From: Biomphalaria glabrata
Taxonomy: Eukaryota; Mollusca; Gastropoda; Planorbidae
Direction of reading: 5' to 3'
Assembly (NCBI RefSeq): GCF_947242115.1
Contig: NC_074726.1
Coordinates: 6,379,951-6,443,950, forward strand
Length of the DNA: 64,000 bases
The notes beneath the pieces are model-generated. The model made no database searches, was not told the origin of the DNA, and was given only the letters and a program-made list of their open reading frames with translations. A program made the position numbers and the translations under genes. Of this stretch, positions 33,094 to 43,999 are shown one piece after another. Each line of letters starts with the position of its first letter. Position 1 is the first letter of the stretch.

Positions 33094-33524
33094 CAGGGGC
33101 GTAGCTAGGTACCCCTGGGCCCGGGTTCAAGAACATCTTGGTGGGCCCACCTCCAGCCAATAAGATAAATTTAGTGTGTGACAAAAATGAGTAATCTAAA
33201 TGCAAAGACATTCCAATGTAAAGATCATACCTTTTACTTTAAAAAGTAATTATGTGTTAACGTTTGATTAAGTTAGGACTGTAATAGTCTTAAAAGTCAA
33301 TGTTTTTACAACTTCTTAACAGAGTTAAACGACTTAAAAGTGTTTTAAATGAACAAACAAATGTTCTTCCTAAGTTCTAATGTGGGCCCCAACTGGCCTA
33401 GAGCCATGGGACCAAGCGTAATGAGCTCCTTCGCGCCATGGTTGCTACGCCACAGCTGTGGGCCCCTATTGCGTGTGGGCCCGGGTTCATTGAACCCCTT
33501 CGCGCCTTGGATGCTACGCCACTG
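33094..33524. mobile_element. hAT-type MITE, GGCGTAGCTAG-related, 431 bp
   Basis: Ends CAGGGGCGTAGCTAGG and ATGCTACGCCACTG; perfect 8-bp target duplication GCGTCGCC (33086-33093, 33525-33532). Interior GGGCCCGGGTTCA words occur near both ends, so the interior is partly inverted as well. Confidence 0.92.
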
Positions 33525-33660
33525 GCGTCGCCCCTTTTTAGAAGACTTAAAATCTGTGGGCACCACCAGGGAGGAGGTTATGGAAGTTGCCTATGACAGA
33601 TCTCAGTGAAGAGAGCTTGCGCTCTATGCGCTGAAGGACGCGGATGGACTTCTAAGTAAG
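33525..33660 (+). mobile_element. LINE C-terminal scrap
   Basis: Reads RPLFRRLKICGHH-like in part, then TREEVMEVAYDRSQ and RELALYALKDADGL across one stop; pattern of a LINE tail (..A.DR..WR..). The MITE above sits in it. Confidence 0.6.
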
Positions 33661-33828
33661 TAAGTCTACCTCGCATTACTTTCGTGTGTGGGGGGTCTGA
33701 ACTTATATGTAGTTCCATACAACTAACCCAAACTACCCCGTTGACGTCATTTATTTATTTGACACAAACATTTAAGTAAAAGCTTGAAATGTGTTTTTTT
33801 ATGAACAAAATAAGTTTAACTTGAAGTT

Positions 33829-33925
33829 AGGGAAAGTAAAGAAGGTAGTTGTTGTGCTTGCCACATGACACCCTCGTTAACCATCGGCCATAAAAGCAGA
33901 TGAGTTTTAAATCATGTCTTATGTA
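33829..33925 (+). mobile_element. SINE-A fragment
   Basis: GTTAGGGAAAGTAAAGAAGG, then GCTTGCCACATGACACCCTC and ACCATCGGCC; diverged. Confidence 0.7.
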
Positions 33926-34074
33926 TGTTCTGTTCACTAGTGATATTCTACTTATCACACTTACACACACTTCATAACAATTAAATATTTGTTGTTGTTT
34001 TTTTAAGTTGATATGTTTATGAATTATCTGGCTGTTACAGTGATTTGTTTTTACAAACTCTATCTTTTTGTCTT

Positions 34075-34165
34075 GTAAAAAGGTTATCCCACACCCATTT
34101 TTGGATCAAGTTCAAACTTTGCACAATTATTCATTGCGTAGACAAGTTAAGAATCAATTAAAAAT
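34075..34165 (-). repeat. Interspersed repeat with GATCAAGTT(C/A)AAACTT
   Basis: ACACCCATTTTTGGATCAAG and CACAATTATTCATTG recur (same or opposite strand) at 38740-38830, 39735-39800, 39920-40025, 52310-52400 and 60755-61050. An unnamed dispersed repeat, often ending in CAGACAGACAGAC. Confidence 0.65.
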
Positions 34166-35087
34166 AACAAATTACTGGTAATCATATATATATATAATAA
34201 ATAATAAACAATGATTACCCCTAACAGTCTGATAAATGTAAATCTTTATCGACTTTATTTCTTAAGAAAAAGTAACACTTTCGGTTAGTCACACATGGAT
34301 TTTGTTCTTATATTAGCTCAACGAACACAATATCGAAACTTTATTTATTTAAATCATGTTCTATGCACATATGTATAAATCATTTTTAACACAAGGTGTA
34401 GAAAACAAAGGAACATCATGTTACATGAACCTATGTTTATATACACCCAAATACTGGTTCCATAGCATTGATTGAAAATCTAACTAGTTTCTTATCTTTC
34501 TCAAACATCTAATATACTGTAAGTCTAAATTATAAATACTGTGAAGAAACAGGTTCCTTTGATTGTAAAGAATTGAATAGTAACATATGTACAAGGCTAA
34601 CATTTATATACGAGCAACTCCACTCGATGTTTTTCCTTCTCTTTGTTTACAACACACACGTGACTTCCCGCAAGTCCCCTAACTCCAAGGTACCCAACAC
34701 TTGACCGTATGTCACGGCTGACCACACTTAGTAAGTGTCACAACAAATACATTATCCAATGCCCATTCTAGTTGACAATAAATAAACAGTTTAAAAATTC
34801 ACAAATAAATCATATCTAAAACGTGAAAACGATTTCTTACTGTGCATGTTCAATCAGTTCTTACCTGAGTCACCTTGAAAGTCCACTCTATAGTCTACAA
34901 TGATACTTTAATTAATTCATTTTCTACCGCGCTTTTTGGCGTCTATCTTACTAGGTTTCTAAATATAACTTTAGAACATTTTCCCGATTATTTGTAATGT
35001 GTTTCTCATTCAAAAACTACGGTCTGCGGGCTTTATCAGTAGACGGACAAAAGGTTTGAAACTCACCCCCCATTGATCTCAGACAGA
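34166..35087. other. Intergenic, nothing recognised
   Basis: AT-rich unique-looking DNA. Confidence 0.45.
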
Positions 35088-35235
35088 CAACATGCTTCAC
35101 TACATTTAAGAACATTAAGATATAGATATATATGTTCAAAATTTTTAAAGATTAGTTAGTCATTTTAGCTCTCGTGTTTATGTTTGTAATGTTATCACAG
35201 CGCCTTCATGTTTGTTAACACCGCTTTATAGATTC
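35088..35235 (+). mobile_element. LINE (L2/CR1-like) 3' end scrap
   Basis: CTTCACTACATTTAAGAACA through CATTTTAGCTCTCGTGTTTA to ATCACAGCGCCTTCATG and TTTGTTAACACCGCTTTATA, the C-terminal 'TFKEHLKTYL' tail and 3' UTR of an L2/CR1-like LINE. Relatives: 36346-36420 and 62672-62816. Confidence 0.65.
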
Positions 35236-36090
35236 AGTTATTACTGTCATTAATGGAAACTATTTATTGTTATGAATCTGTTCTATCATTAGCTCCACCA
35301 GCTGTTACCAACGTAGTTTCTCTTCCTTTCTTTGTTTTTGCAGACCAATGATTTTGCGCGGCAATTTCATAGTACATGAGAATAAAGGATACAAACCCAG
35401 ACAAAGAGAGATGTTGGCTTAGGAGATTTTGGTTTATCACAGAATAAAATCTCACACAAAATATTTTTCCGAAAAAAAAAAAAGATTTTTTTTTTACGAA
35501 ATCTAGATCTACCAATTAATCGTAATAAGTAAAAAAAAAAAAGTTGTTAGATATTGACTAATCGAGTGAATTTTTGTTGTGTTTCGTTTTGAGAGTGGGG
35601 GGGGGGGGAAGAAAAACTTCAAGGCAAGAGAGTTGTTTCCCTAAATATAAAGAAGCGCTTCGTTATAAAAGGTTTCCCTTCCATATTATTTCTAGATGTA
35701 GTCAATTCAATTCCGCCATTTTGTGGGTAACAACCGATATCAACAAAGCAAAAATGAGGAGATCACATGACAAGATTAGAAAACGTTATGCGTTATATAG
35801 CCTTATATAAAGCTTCTACTCAAGAAAAAAAAAAAACTTACCAAGATATGAAAGCAACCAGTTCACTAGTTTCTCCAGGTTCTGCTTATTCTTCATCTAG
35901 CCAGCTTTTTGATTCTGTCGTAGGCAGCTTGAGGCCAGGAAAATATTATCAAGAATTTTAAAATCACTTGGTGGAATTTGTTGATCTTCACATTTCCACG
36001 GTATACGTATCGTTTATGGTCCTTAACAATTTAGGATTTTTCTGTATTCGCTACAATATAATCCATTTATTATTCCAGTCCTGGGCTATA
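35236..36090. other. Intergenic, small LINE remnant
   Basis: Only a scrap at about 35895-35935 (AGCCAGCTTTTTGATTCTGT) recalls the inverted 3' end of the RNase H LINE seen at 6551. A G-run lies at 35597-35609. No gene supported. Confidence 0.4.
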
Positions 36091-36171
36091 TTAACTCTTT
36101 CTCTCCGTAATTATTTACCACATTCTGGTGGAATCAACGCTGGTATCATCAGTTAGGAGAAAAAGAGTTAA
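36091..36171. mobile_element. 81-bp foldback MITE, copy 2
   Basis: TTAACTCTTTCTCTCCGTAA to AGGAGAAAAAGAGTTAA; nearly identical to 3359-3439. Confidence 0.8.
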
Positions 36172-36345
36172 TAATAATTTTTTTTTAAAAGATGTCTTCC
36201 GTTCCATAATTTAGTAAAGTACAGGTGATGCACTCCATTGATTCAACGCTTCTAATTGTGCCACGTTTCTCCCTCCAAATTTACGATTTGCTGTTTTTTT
36301 TTAGTGCATTGGAGCTTGCTCCCTATGAATTGAGGGAGGATAAAC

Positions 36346-36480
36346 TGCTTCACTACATTTCGAAAGAACATTAAGACCTACCTAAGCAAACTTTTATAGG
36401 TTAGACTACCGTGACGTCTGTTGTCCTATTGCCTTGAACTTACGTATTGCTTAACAACTCTCTATTAATTCAATTATTAT
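36346..36480 (+). mobile_element. LINE (L2/CR1-like) 3' end scrap
   Basis: CTGCTTCACTACATTTCGAA and GAACATTAAGACCTACCTAA match 35088 and 62672. Confidence 0.55.
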
Positions 36481-36893
36481 AATTATTATTTCACGTGGCT
36501 ACAAAGACCACATTGTGGAATACTTATTATCTTATCTTATATGTCTGCCGTGAATGAATTTCTTATTTCGCGTCTGCAACCATATTCACTGGAATCTGTC
36601 CTGGGAGAAATAGACTGACGAAATAAACACAAATCTTGTCGATCTAGCGTCTAAAATCTTACTTTTAAATTTTTATTGCTTATTTTGCTCTTTTTCAAAT
36701 AAATTTTGTTTGCATTTCACTATCTACATCAACTCCCCCCCCCCCAAAAAAAACAAACAATAGTTATAGTAATTACTTTAGATATAAGCTTCTAAAAGAC
36801 TCATCTAGAAAGAATCTAAAACTACTTCATCTCAGTGCCTAGATTTGTTAAATAATTCAGACATCAAGTTTGTTATTACGACATTGAACTATG
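36481..36893. other. Intergenic, nothing recognised
   Basis: Short C-run and A-run near 36735; no feature. Confidence 0.4.
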
Positions 36894-37118
36894 TCACCAA
36901 GTCACAAATACCACTATTTGCATGAAACTCTGTAGGTGTCTCAGCAGCTGTACATTGTGCATTGTCTCCGTTTTGTCCTCAAAACCATTTGAATGGGGAC
37001 ATTGTGAGACGTCTTCGTCACGTGAATGATGATCAAAGGCATCACATAAATGGAGCATGAGAAAGGAGAACAAAATAACAAAGGCGACTTCTTGATGCTG
37101 GATTGGACTGCAAGCCAT
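36894..37118 (-). CDS. Small secreted/membrane protein, paralogue 2
   Basis: 74 residues, same length as the product at 32262-32486. Hydrophobic segment at 11-25 (VAFVILFSFLMLHLC), acidic/His-rich middle with C40 in CPHSNGFEDKT, then VQLLRHLQSFMQIVVFV at the hydrophobic end. Shared with paralogue 1: MA.S, E10, the leucine-rich first segment, CPH..DKT, LQS, FMQ and the position of the stop. On the minus strand a polypyrimidine run and ACTTTAG (acceptor AG at 37181-37182) precede a 62-base leader that also contains CCAGAGGTCCAAGTTAC, similar to the leader of paralogue 1. Conservation of length and motifs with divergent sequence argues for real coding. Function unknown. Confidence 0.5.
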   Translation of the reverse strand: MACSPIQHQEVAFVILFSFLMLHLCDAFDHHSRDEDVSQCPHSNGFEDKTETMHNVQLLRHLQSFMQIVVFVTW

Positions 37119-37180
37119 AAGGCTTAGTTATTTTTGGAAAGTAACTTGGACCTCTGGCAGTGTATTGAAAGTTGCATCAC
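37119..37180 (-). other. Predicted 5' UTR part and splice acceptor of small gene 2
   Basis: Exon would begin at 37180 after TTTTTTACTTTAG on the minus strand. Confidence 0.45.
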
Positions 37181-37371
37181 CTAAAGTAAAAAAAAAATAA
37201 ATATTGTTATAAGAATGAAGACAGTTTACTGTCTGTAATGGTGTAAATATTTTTTTGTGATTCGTACAGTTTTATAGTTTCAAACATGAAGTCTGATAAT
37301 ACAACGCCGATCGTAACCAGGGGATATTTAAATGAGTGAAAAAAACAACAACAACAAAGAAATCTTTTATT

Positions 37372-37544
37372 CAGTGGCGTAGCTAGAATTTCAAAATCCC
37401 CCCCCCTGGCCCCCACTTGGGGGGGGGGGGCCCAAATTAGTGTTTTTTACATTTAATATTAAATATTACGCAAAATGCAGGGCCCCCATAGAGGTCAAGC
37501 CCTCCCGGCCCCCAATTGATGGAAAAGTCTTAGCTACGCCCCTG
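37372..37544. mobile_element. hAT-type MITE, GGCGTAGCTAG family
   Basis: 173 bp; ends CAGTGGCGTAGCTAGA and TTAGCTACGCCCCTG; flanks CTTTTATT / CCTTTATT match at 7 of 8 positions. Confidence 0.85.
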
Positions 37545-37985
37545 CCTTTATTTAATAAATTGACTACTTTTGATTATCCTAATTGATATCTTACATGTAT
37601 TGTGGCTGCAACTGCCACTATTCCGGCGGTTCGGTATTATACTTTTATGTATTATCTGTATTTATATATTTTTGTGTAAAAAATTGTTTTGAAATTAATG
37701 CTTTGTTTTTTCAAAAATAATGGTTTGCATAATTAACTTAAAAAACAAACTGGTTCGCTACAAGAATACAACTGTAGCTTTTGCGCCTAAAATAGGGTGA
37801 ACTCGGCCTTTCCATTGCTTTATGGCTTTTGAGATCTAAACCTTACAGACCAACAGTTGGACTTTCGATTGGATAGAGAAAGCATACGGAACTAGTAGCT
37901 TTTGTTCCCCTTTTGGAACCACTAACAAGAAAAAAAATTAAAATACTTTGTTAAAAAAACAAAGCTTATATTAATTGTAAATGCA
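37545..37985. other. Intergenic, possible element end
   Basis: 37740-37930 (GGTTCGCTACAAGAATACAA, GACCAACAGTTGGAC) looks like a worn end of the 3.8-kb element family; not certain. Confidence 0.35.
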
Positions 37986-38700
37986 TTAATTAGTTTGGGT
38001 CAGTCATATACTTAAATTTATAATAGATCTAAATTAACAATAATAAATCTGTGCGATTAGAAATATTTTTACTAATGGACCTCATTCACCAATCGTAAAC
38101 AAACAACATTCAGCCACGTGATAATATTGATAAAACAATGGAAAATTACGTGTCACGTGACAGCCTTTATGGATTGCGTAATTTGTATAGAAGAGATAGA
38201 GAACAACATGGCAAAATGTTGTTTGTTTACGATTGTTGAATGAGGTCCATTACTTTTGCTTAGCGCTATTTCATGCTTTTAGTTTGTCTGGAGTAATTAA
38301 GAAAAGGTGGAGGGAGGGTGGAACGAAAAGGGGAGGGAGGTGCGAAAGGGGGGGGGTACGAACAAAGGGAGGGTGGAACGAAAGGGGGGGGGGATGCGAA
38401 CGTTACTGTGATCTTGATCGCTTTTTAAATACATCTACATTTTTTTTTAAGTTGTACAACTTTGATTTGAACTAGAGGGATCAAGCCTCTTGATGACATG
38501 AAACTAACCACTCTACTAGCGAATTGCTTATGTAGATAGAACGTTGTACGGTTATCTCAATGTTAGTTTCAAACTTTAAGCTACGACCTAACTCTCTACT
38601 CGAAGTATAAACTTATACCGCCACATCAGTCAAGGGAGATTTCTTTCCCTTGTTCGATACCAAACAAAATAATTAATTAACTAATGGATAATTTTTGTTA
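37986..38700. repeat. Dispersed repeat, copy 1 (mate 45125-45600)
   Basis: Shares AATCTGTGCG, GCGCTATTTCATGCTTT, GTGATC, CTAACCACTCT(A/G)CTAGCGA and TTTCTTTCCCTTGTTCGA in order with 45125-45600. The CTAACCACTCTRCTAGCG phrase looks like an inverted tRNA-like A box. Interrupted by the MITE at 38075-38250; a G-rich run lies at 38310-38392. Confidence 0.75.
38075..38250. mobile_element. 176-bp MITE with TA target (mariner-like)
   Basis: Inverted ends ATGGACCTCATTCACCAATC / GATTGTTGAATGAGGTCCAT, extended through CGTAAACAAACAACATT on both sides (about 36 bp), with TA on each side. The paralogous unoccupied site is at about 45203. Confidence 0.88.
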
Positions 38701-38739
38701 ATAATTATTTGCTTTGTCAGATACAAGAAATAATTGAGC

Positions 38740-38895
38740 AAAATTTCAAATTAATCCGAGTTTGGGTTGTGTACAAACTTTCTATCAGACAAACAAAGAG
38801 AGTTGATAGAAGCTTTTTAGAAACAGATAAGTAGGAAGTAAAACACGGTAAAAAGTAATTTTTTTTTAGTAACTCTCGCAGTTATAAAACCAATA
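38740..38895 (+). repeat. Interspersed repeat (GATCAAGTT family), worn
   Basis: AATTAATCCGAGTTTGGGTT and TATCAGACAAACAAAG match 39920-40025. Confidence 0.5.
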
Positions 38896-39390
38896 TTAGT
38901 TTTAAGTAGTCTGTCTGTGTGTTAGTCCATCTGTCGGATTAACACTCAGATGTCAAAAACTAGAAGAGATATGGAAACTCGGATTTGACCCTATTTTGTA
39001 GCTTGCAAAGTTTAGCTAGTTTTTTCGTTTTCTAAAAAACGAATTGTTTTGCTTTAAAAATTTCTTATGCGAGCGATTTTTTCATGAAAATACACCACAA
39101 AAACAATATAAATGTGAAAACTAAAAATGTTTCCAACAAATAGACGTATGACTATTTATTAATTGTGTGTTTTCTGGTACGCCAGCCGGAAAGAATGTTC
39201 ATTTATAAAAGCACTTTGTATGTAAATGTCACGCTCATTTTTTTTTAATTGACTTTATAAACTGCAAATCTCGTGCAATGATATCTGCAGCTACTTAGTA
39301 CTAAATTGGTCCCCTCAAAAATTTTAAACAAGCAAATTTTAAAAAACTTTTTAGTGCTCCCCCCCTTTTTTTCAGGGTTAAAGCCTCTAT
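38896..39390 (+). mobile_element. Fragment of the 3.8-kb long-inverted-end element
   Basis: CTAGAAGAGATATGGAAACT and GAGCGATTTTTTCATGAAAA align in direct orientation with 28270-28420 and onwards; ends near CCCCCCTTTTTTTCAGG. Confidence 0.75.
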
Positions 39391-40025
39391 TACGTCTGTG
39401 CTTACGTTTTGTTTTTATAGAGTAAAGTGTACTAATCGGAGATAAGTCTTGTGCAGAGCAATAAGATGTTCCCTAAAAATTCCATCATGGATGCTCGAGA
39501 CTTCGAGTTTGAATTTAGATTCAAGCAACGGTTTATTTTAATTACTTTGGAAAAGGCGGCACGGAAACCTTCTCCCAGACACCCTCTCCGCCCTTGAAAC
39601 TTTATCTATCAATAATGTACAAGCTATTTCTCTTATTTGATATCAAACAAAATAATCAATTACAAATAATGAATTTACTAACAGGGTATGTTATTTTTGT
39701 TTTATGTTTTGTTAGGTACAATAAAGAATTGTTAAAAGTATCAACTTGATCGGAGAATACATGAGGGAGAAATAGCGTTATTTATTGAAGTGGACTAAAC
39801 CTAACTAATTTAGCCGTATCTGTGAATACTGAAGTATTAGTTTCCCTTTCATCGTTTGAAACAAAATAATTAATTACCAGTAATTAATTAACATTTTTTT
39901 TTATTTATTTATGTCTTGTCTATGTCAATGAATAAACTGTGTGAAGTTTCAACTTGATCCGAGAATGGGTGTGGAAGAAATAACGTGTACACACTTTTTA
40001 CCAGACAGACAGACGGAGTGACTTG
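39391..40025 (+). repeat. Interspersed repeats of the GATCAAGTT family
   Basis: Two or three worn copies in a row (39640-39800, 39840-40025) with CAACTTGATC(C/G)GAGAA and ending CAGACAGACAGACGG. Confidence 0.55.
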
Positions 40026-40269
40026 TAATAAGCTTTGTAAAAATATTTCCAACCTTATAAACATATAATTGTTCTAATTAGTCTAGAATCATTTAAAATT
40101 AATTACACGATTGATTCAAAATAAGTGTTGCAATGTTCGATATCAGCTTGCTTTGTTTTTTAAAAAGTAATTGTTAAATTTACTTGTTTTCTTTTAGAGA
40201 GCCGAGAAATAACAATAAAAGAAACAACACCAAGAGAGAACTACAACAATTAGAGAAATAACAGGGTTT

Positions 40270-40390
40270 TAAACAATGTTTTACGTGTTTCAGAGGTTCC
40301 TTCAGAGTCTGAAGATAATTACATCCTAGCCCAATCCTCCTGCAGAACCACGGCGACGGGGGATGGTAGCGAGCAGGGTTCAAGCACAGG
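40270..40390 (-). mobile_element. SINE-B fragment
   Basis: AATGTTTTACGTGTTTCAGA tail and AATCCTCCTGCAGAACC core; the head is replaced by the 37-bp array. Confidence 0.75.
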
Positions 40391-40540
40391 ACCTTCGAGA
40401 GCACCTAATAACAGTCCTTATCACAGGACCTTCGAGACCACCTAATAACAGTCTTTACCACAGGACCTTCGAGACCACCTAATAACAGTCCTTACCACAG
40501 GACCTTCGAGACCACCAAATAACAGTCCTTACCACAGGAC
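40391..40540. repeat. 37-bp minisatellite grown from SINE-B
   Basis: Units start at 40391, 40428, 40465 and 40502: ACCTTCGAGACCACCTAATA plus ACAGTCCTTACCACAGG. The unit resembles the SINE-B segment ACCATCGA...GACAGTCC. Confidence 0.88.
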
Positions 40541-41239
40541 AAGGTAGTCGTTAATAACGGACATTGCGGCAACGGAGCTAGCAATCATTGAGATAACAAT
40601 AAAATAGAAGCTAGAGGATGTTTAAATTAGCGACAGTGTAGAGCAAGTTAAGCTTGAATAAAAGAAATGTTACATTTTGAGGTAGTGCTGTATGTATTAC
40701 TAACCTTCTTCTAGAACTATCAATTGGAAAAAATCTTATTGTTTTGACTCAATAATATAAATATTTTGTTTGTTAGCAGACGACATCACGTAGACATGCT
40801 GCGAAGGGCAGCGGACAGTTGAACAGCGAAAGTGTGTAGCTATGACGATAGAAATCTTCCAAACTTATTTTCCATTGAAAGTTTGGAGGTTTGAGTCGTC
40901 AGAGCTTTTTATAGCCTCGTTATAGAAGTTCGATATCGATCTTTTATATGCAACTCTATGCTGAGTCAATACAAATTGAACGGTCGCTGTTCAAACGAAA
41001 TTTCCTTTGCAACCACTACGTAATGTTTGCATTTATCATGTCATAAGATTAAATTTAACGTAATATCCCCGACATGGCTTTAAGAACTTTCCTCAGGAAA
41101 AATTATTACTTTTGCTGATAAGAACAAAAAAACAACAACAACAATTGTGTTAAGAAAGAAATCTTATTTTGGTAATATTAAAAAATGCCTTGAAAATGTT
41201 TTATCAAACCCAAATTGCCGGAACCAGCCAGAGTGATCT
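40541..41239. other. Intergenic, nothing recognised
   Basis: No coding or repeat signal assigned. Confidence 0.4.
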
Positions 41240-41345
41240 GGAAAAGTTAAAGCCTCTAATTAACAAACATGGCTAGAGTAACACCTGGGTACGAGTAGGA
41301 TGCAGTTATCTTCCCTTACAAAGGAACGTCGCTAATGTATACAAT
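41240..41345 (+). mobile_element. LINE (CR1/Jockey-like) 3' end, worn
   Basis: GGGTACGAGTAGGATGCAGT and AAAGGAACGTCGCTAATG recall the 3' end at 650-700 and 4325-4375. Confidence 0.5.
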
Positions 41346-41482
41346 GAATAACAGATTTCTTTACACATAAAATAACTTCTGGTTTTTTTTTTCAAGCAAA
41401 ACTGGGTTTTGTTTCTTCCACACAAAATAAAAGCGTTCTTCCCATACAAAATAACAAATATAGCTGAGCTTACTACCTTACC

Positions 41483-41650
41483 ATGTAAAATGTTTTACAT
41501 GTTTCGGATGTTCCTTCAGAGTTAAAGATAATTACTTCCTAGTCCAAACCTCCCGCAGGACGACGGGGGATGGGAGCTGGCAGGGTTTGAACCCTGGACC
41601 ATCGATAAATCTGAACGACAGACAAGCGCAAACCGCACGACCAGGCAGCC
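41483..41650 (-). mobile_element. SINE-B, complete
   Basis: TAAAATGTTTTACATGTTTC tail, CTCCCGCAGGACGACGGGGG core, GGTTTGAACCC B box (inverted) and GCACGACCAGGCAGCC head. Confidence 0.87.
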
Positions 41651-42940
41651 ATGTAGGAGAGGAGAACTCAAGTTTAAATCTCCATCCCCCAGTCATTGTT
41701 TATTCGAGATTGAAAAAAGGACGAGTCTCGTTTGATACAGCCTATTATACCCCACCCCAAATGTCTGCAACGGAGCTTGAAATAACACTACTCATACTAA
41801 TTTGCACGGAGACGCGTCATACTAGCTGATACCCGTGCTACGCTATGGTTTAAATAGTCAGTATATGTATATGCTTAGAATATATGTTGTTTTTTTTTGG
41901 CATACACTCTTAAATCCCTCAATAAAATGGCCCGCATTACAACGATCCTCATCCCTAGCCCTCATCTATAGCCCTCAAATGTATAAGTCTTCTTTATTGT
42001 TGTTTCTTTCACCCTTAAATTGAACGGTCCACAATTATGGATTATGCACAAACACTTATTAGCCCCATCAGTGGTAGTTTTCTTATCTCTATCTCCCTGC
42101 AATATATTGCCCCTTAACGCACACACAGTTTTTAATGAAATGCCCCCCCCCCCCCAACAATACATGAATTGGTCCTTTTGCGTATTCAGTGTAACAGCCA
42201 GTATTACAATAATATATACATTTGTATTATGTACTTTAAAATGTCGGCTTTCAAAGACTTATTTTGTTGAAATTGCGAATAATAAATCATTTTTGTGTGA
42301 ATTTAACCAAGAGCCTCCGATGGGTGTAGAGAAGAAATATCGAAACTTGTGCTAAATGCTTTTGTTGTATTACACTGGTTTAAAAAACCTGTAATTTTAT
42401 TTTTTCGCTGTTTTAATTTTAATTTAATTTGAGGCCACCCAATTCACTTCGCCTAGGGTTTTCAATCATCTAAAGCCGGCCATGCAACAACTTAACAACT
42501 ACGTAGCAACATCTGTATCAGCATCATTTTCTATAGTCTTAGTTTGTTTATTTACAAAATTTAAATAATTGAAACACTTTTGTAATAAAAAAAATTGTCA
42601 TTTATTTATAAAAAGCAGATGCAACATGCATTGACTCTATCATCTTTTATTATGCAGTAGACAAAGTGAAAATAAAAAAAAAAAATTTACGTATCCTGAG
42701 ATAAATATAATTAGGACTAATTTCATTTGATTTCAAGTGATCTCATGAGACATCTCCACTCTCCTACTCGGGATCTATACCTGGTAGAAAATAATAAATA
42801 GTTAACAGAAATGATTATAGATTATATGATCATGAATAAATATGAAAGTAATGCTAAATAAATTTCAAATTATGACGTTATGTAATTTGTTGTGTTATTT
42901 CCCCTTGAGTTAATAGATTACATCCCTTAGATCGAATGTT
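41651..42940. other. Intergenic, nothing firm
   Basis: Contains ACCCGTGCTACGCTATGG at 41832 (phrase seen at ends of many Helitron/SINE-like repeats), a C-run at 42144, and a repeat phrase at 42432 (GAGGCCACCCAATTCACTTC). No gene. Confidence 0.4.
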
Positions 42941-43004
42941 TTTAAGATGGCGAAAGACTATTCAAAGCCGTAGCTCCATAGCAGTAAAATAATAGCTATT
43001 TTTT

Positions 43005-43135
43005 CTTAGGTCGGTGATCAGCAAAGCTAAAGATGCTGGAATGACATGGGAGCAGATAAAGGAAGCTGCTCAGAACCGAGTTCAGTGGAGAGGTGTGGCT
43101 GTCCTATGCTCCCCTGGTGGTTTAAAGGTAACGTT
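43005..43135 (+). mobile_element. LINE C-terminal scrap
   Basis: SKAKDAGMTWEQIKEAAQNR then VQWRGVAVLCSPGG, the '..AQNR..WR..V..LCS' end of an invertebrate LINE polyprotein. The upstream part is absent. Confidence 0.75.
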
Positions 43136-43420
43136 TGGTCTACTGAAGGAGGACAAGCCTATATAAGTTTTGTGTTTGTTTGTCAGTCCGTTCATACGTG
43201 TGCCAGTTTTAGATCCTAAAATCTAGAAAGATATTGAAAATTCGATTTTAAAATATTTTCATCCTACGGAGTGTAGATGCTAAGGCTATCTTCTGAAAGT
43301 GAATTCTTTTGTTTTTTGAATAAATGTGTAAGGCATTATTTTTTTCCATTAAAATAGACCAATTTTAAATGTCATTGCTCTCAATCTTAATGACAGCAAA
43401 AAAAAAAAAAAAATAGAAGT
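43136..43420 (+). mobile_element. Fragment of the 3.8-kb long-inverted-end element
   Basis: TTTGTTTGTCAGTCCGTTCA, CTAGAAAGATATTGAAAATT and AAAATAGACCAATTTTAAA follow the order of 28225-28435. Confidence 0.6.
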
Positions 43421-43464
43421 CTATAATACACAGGGGTGTGTTTCTTTTTATAACTTTTATTCAT

Positions 43465-43580
43465 GTATATATAGTTCGTCCATCGTGGTTCGATGATGAC
43501 TACTTTTGTCATCGGGGGGGGGGGGGGGCAGATGGCTTTGCACTGGGGTAAGGAGCCTCCTTATGTGGCTGGTGTCATGT
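43465..43580 (-). mobile_element. 3' end of the C2H2-finger LINE, inverted
   Basis: TATATAGTTCGTCCATCGTG and GTTCGATGATGAC; then a G-run and TTGCACTGG, CTCCTTATGTGGCTGGTG (finger region). Confidence 0.8.
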
Positions 43581-43805
43581 AGTTCCGTTACTTATGCCGT
43601 TACAGTATGAAAAAGATACACACGTCACACGACTACATTATTTCATTTCTGTTTTTAATGATGTACTACTAATGTATTAATTTTGATAAATAAAAATAAT
43701 AATAATAATAAAAAAACGAATGTATCTTTCAAGCCTATAACTTTGCATGTTTTTTTACAAGTGTTTGGTGCTATTTACATGTATTCGGCTTTACAGTGTA
43801 GTCTA

Positions 43806-43915
43806 ACAAAGATACGTGACACCTTGCTCGTTAACCGCTGGCCAGAGAAACAGATGACCTCAACATCATCTGCCCCATAGATCGCAAGGTCTGAAAGGGG
43901 AACTTTAAATTAGAT
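43806..43915 (+). mobile_element. SINE-A 3' fragment
   Basis: GTGACACCTTGCTCGTTAAC through GATCGCAAGGTCTGAAAGGG. Confidence 0.78.
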
Positions 43916-43999
43916 ATAAGTATATATTCACACATAATGTGTCCCAATAAATTGTACGTAAAATACGATGCTGTAATGTGTACAGACAATGTGCACATT

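Noticed and set aside
35767-35961. 64-residue Ser-rich frame as an exon
   Set aside because: Overlaps an inverted LINE 3' remnant and A-run; no splice support.
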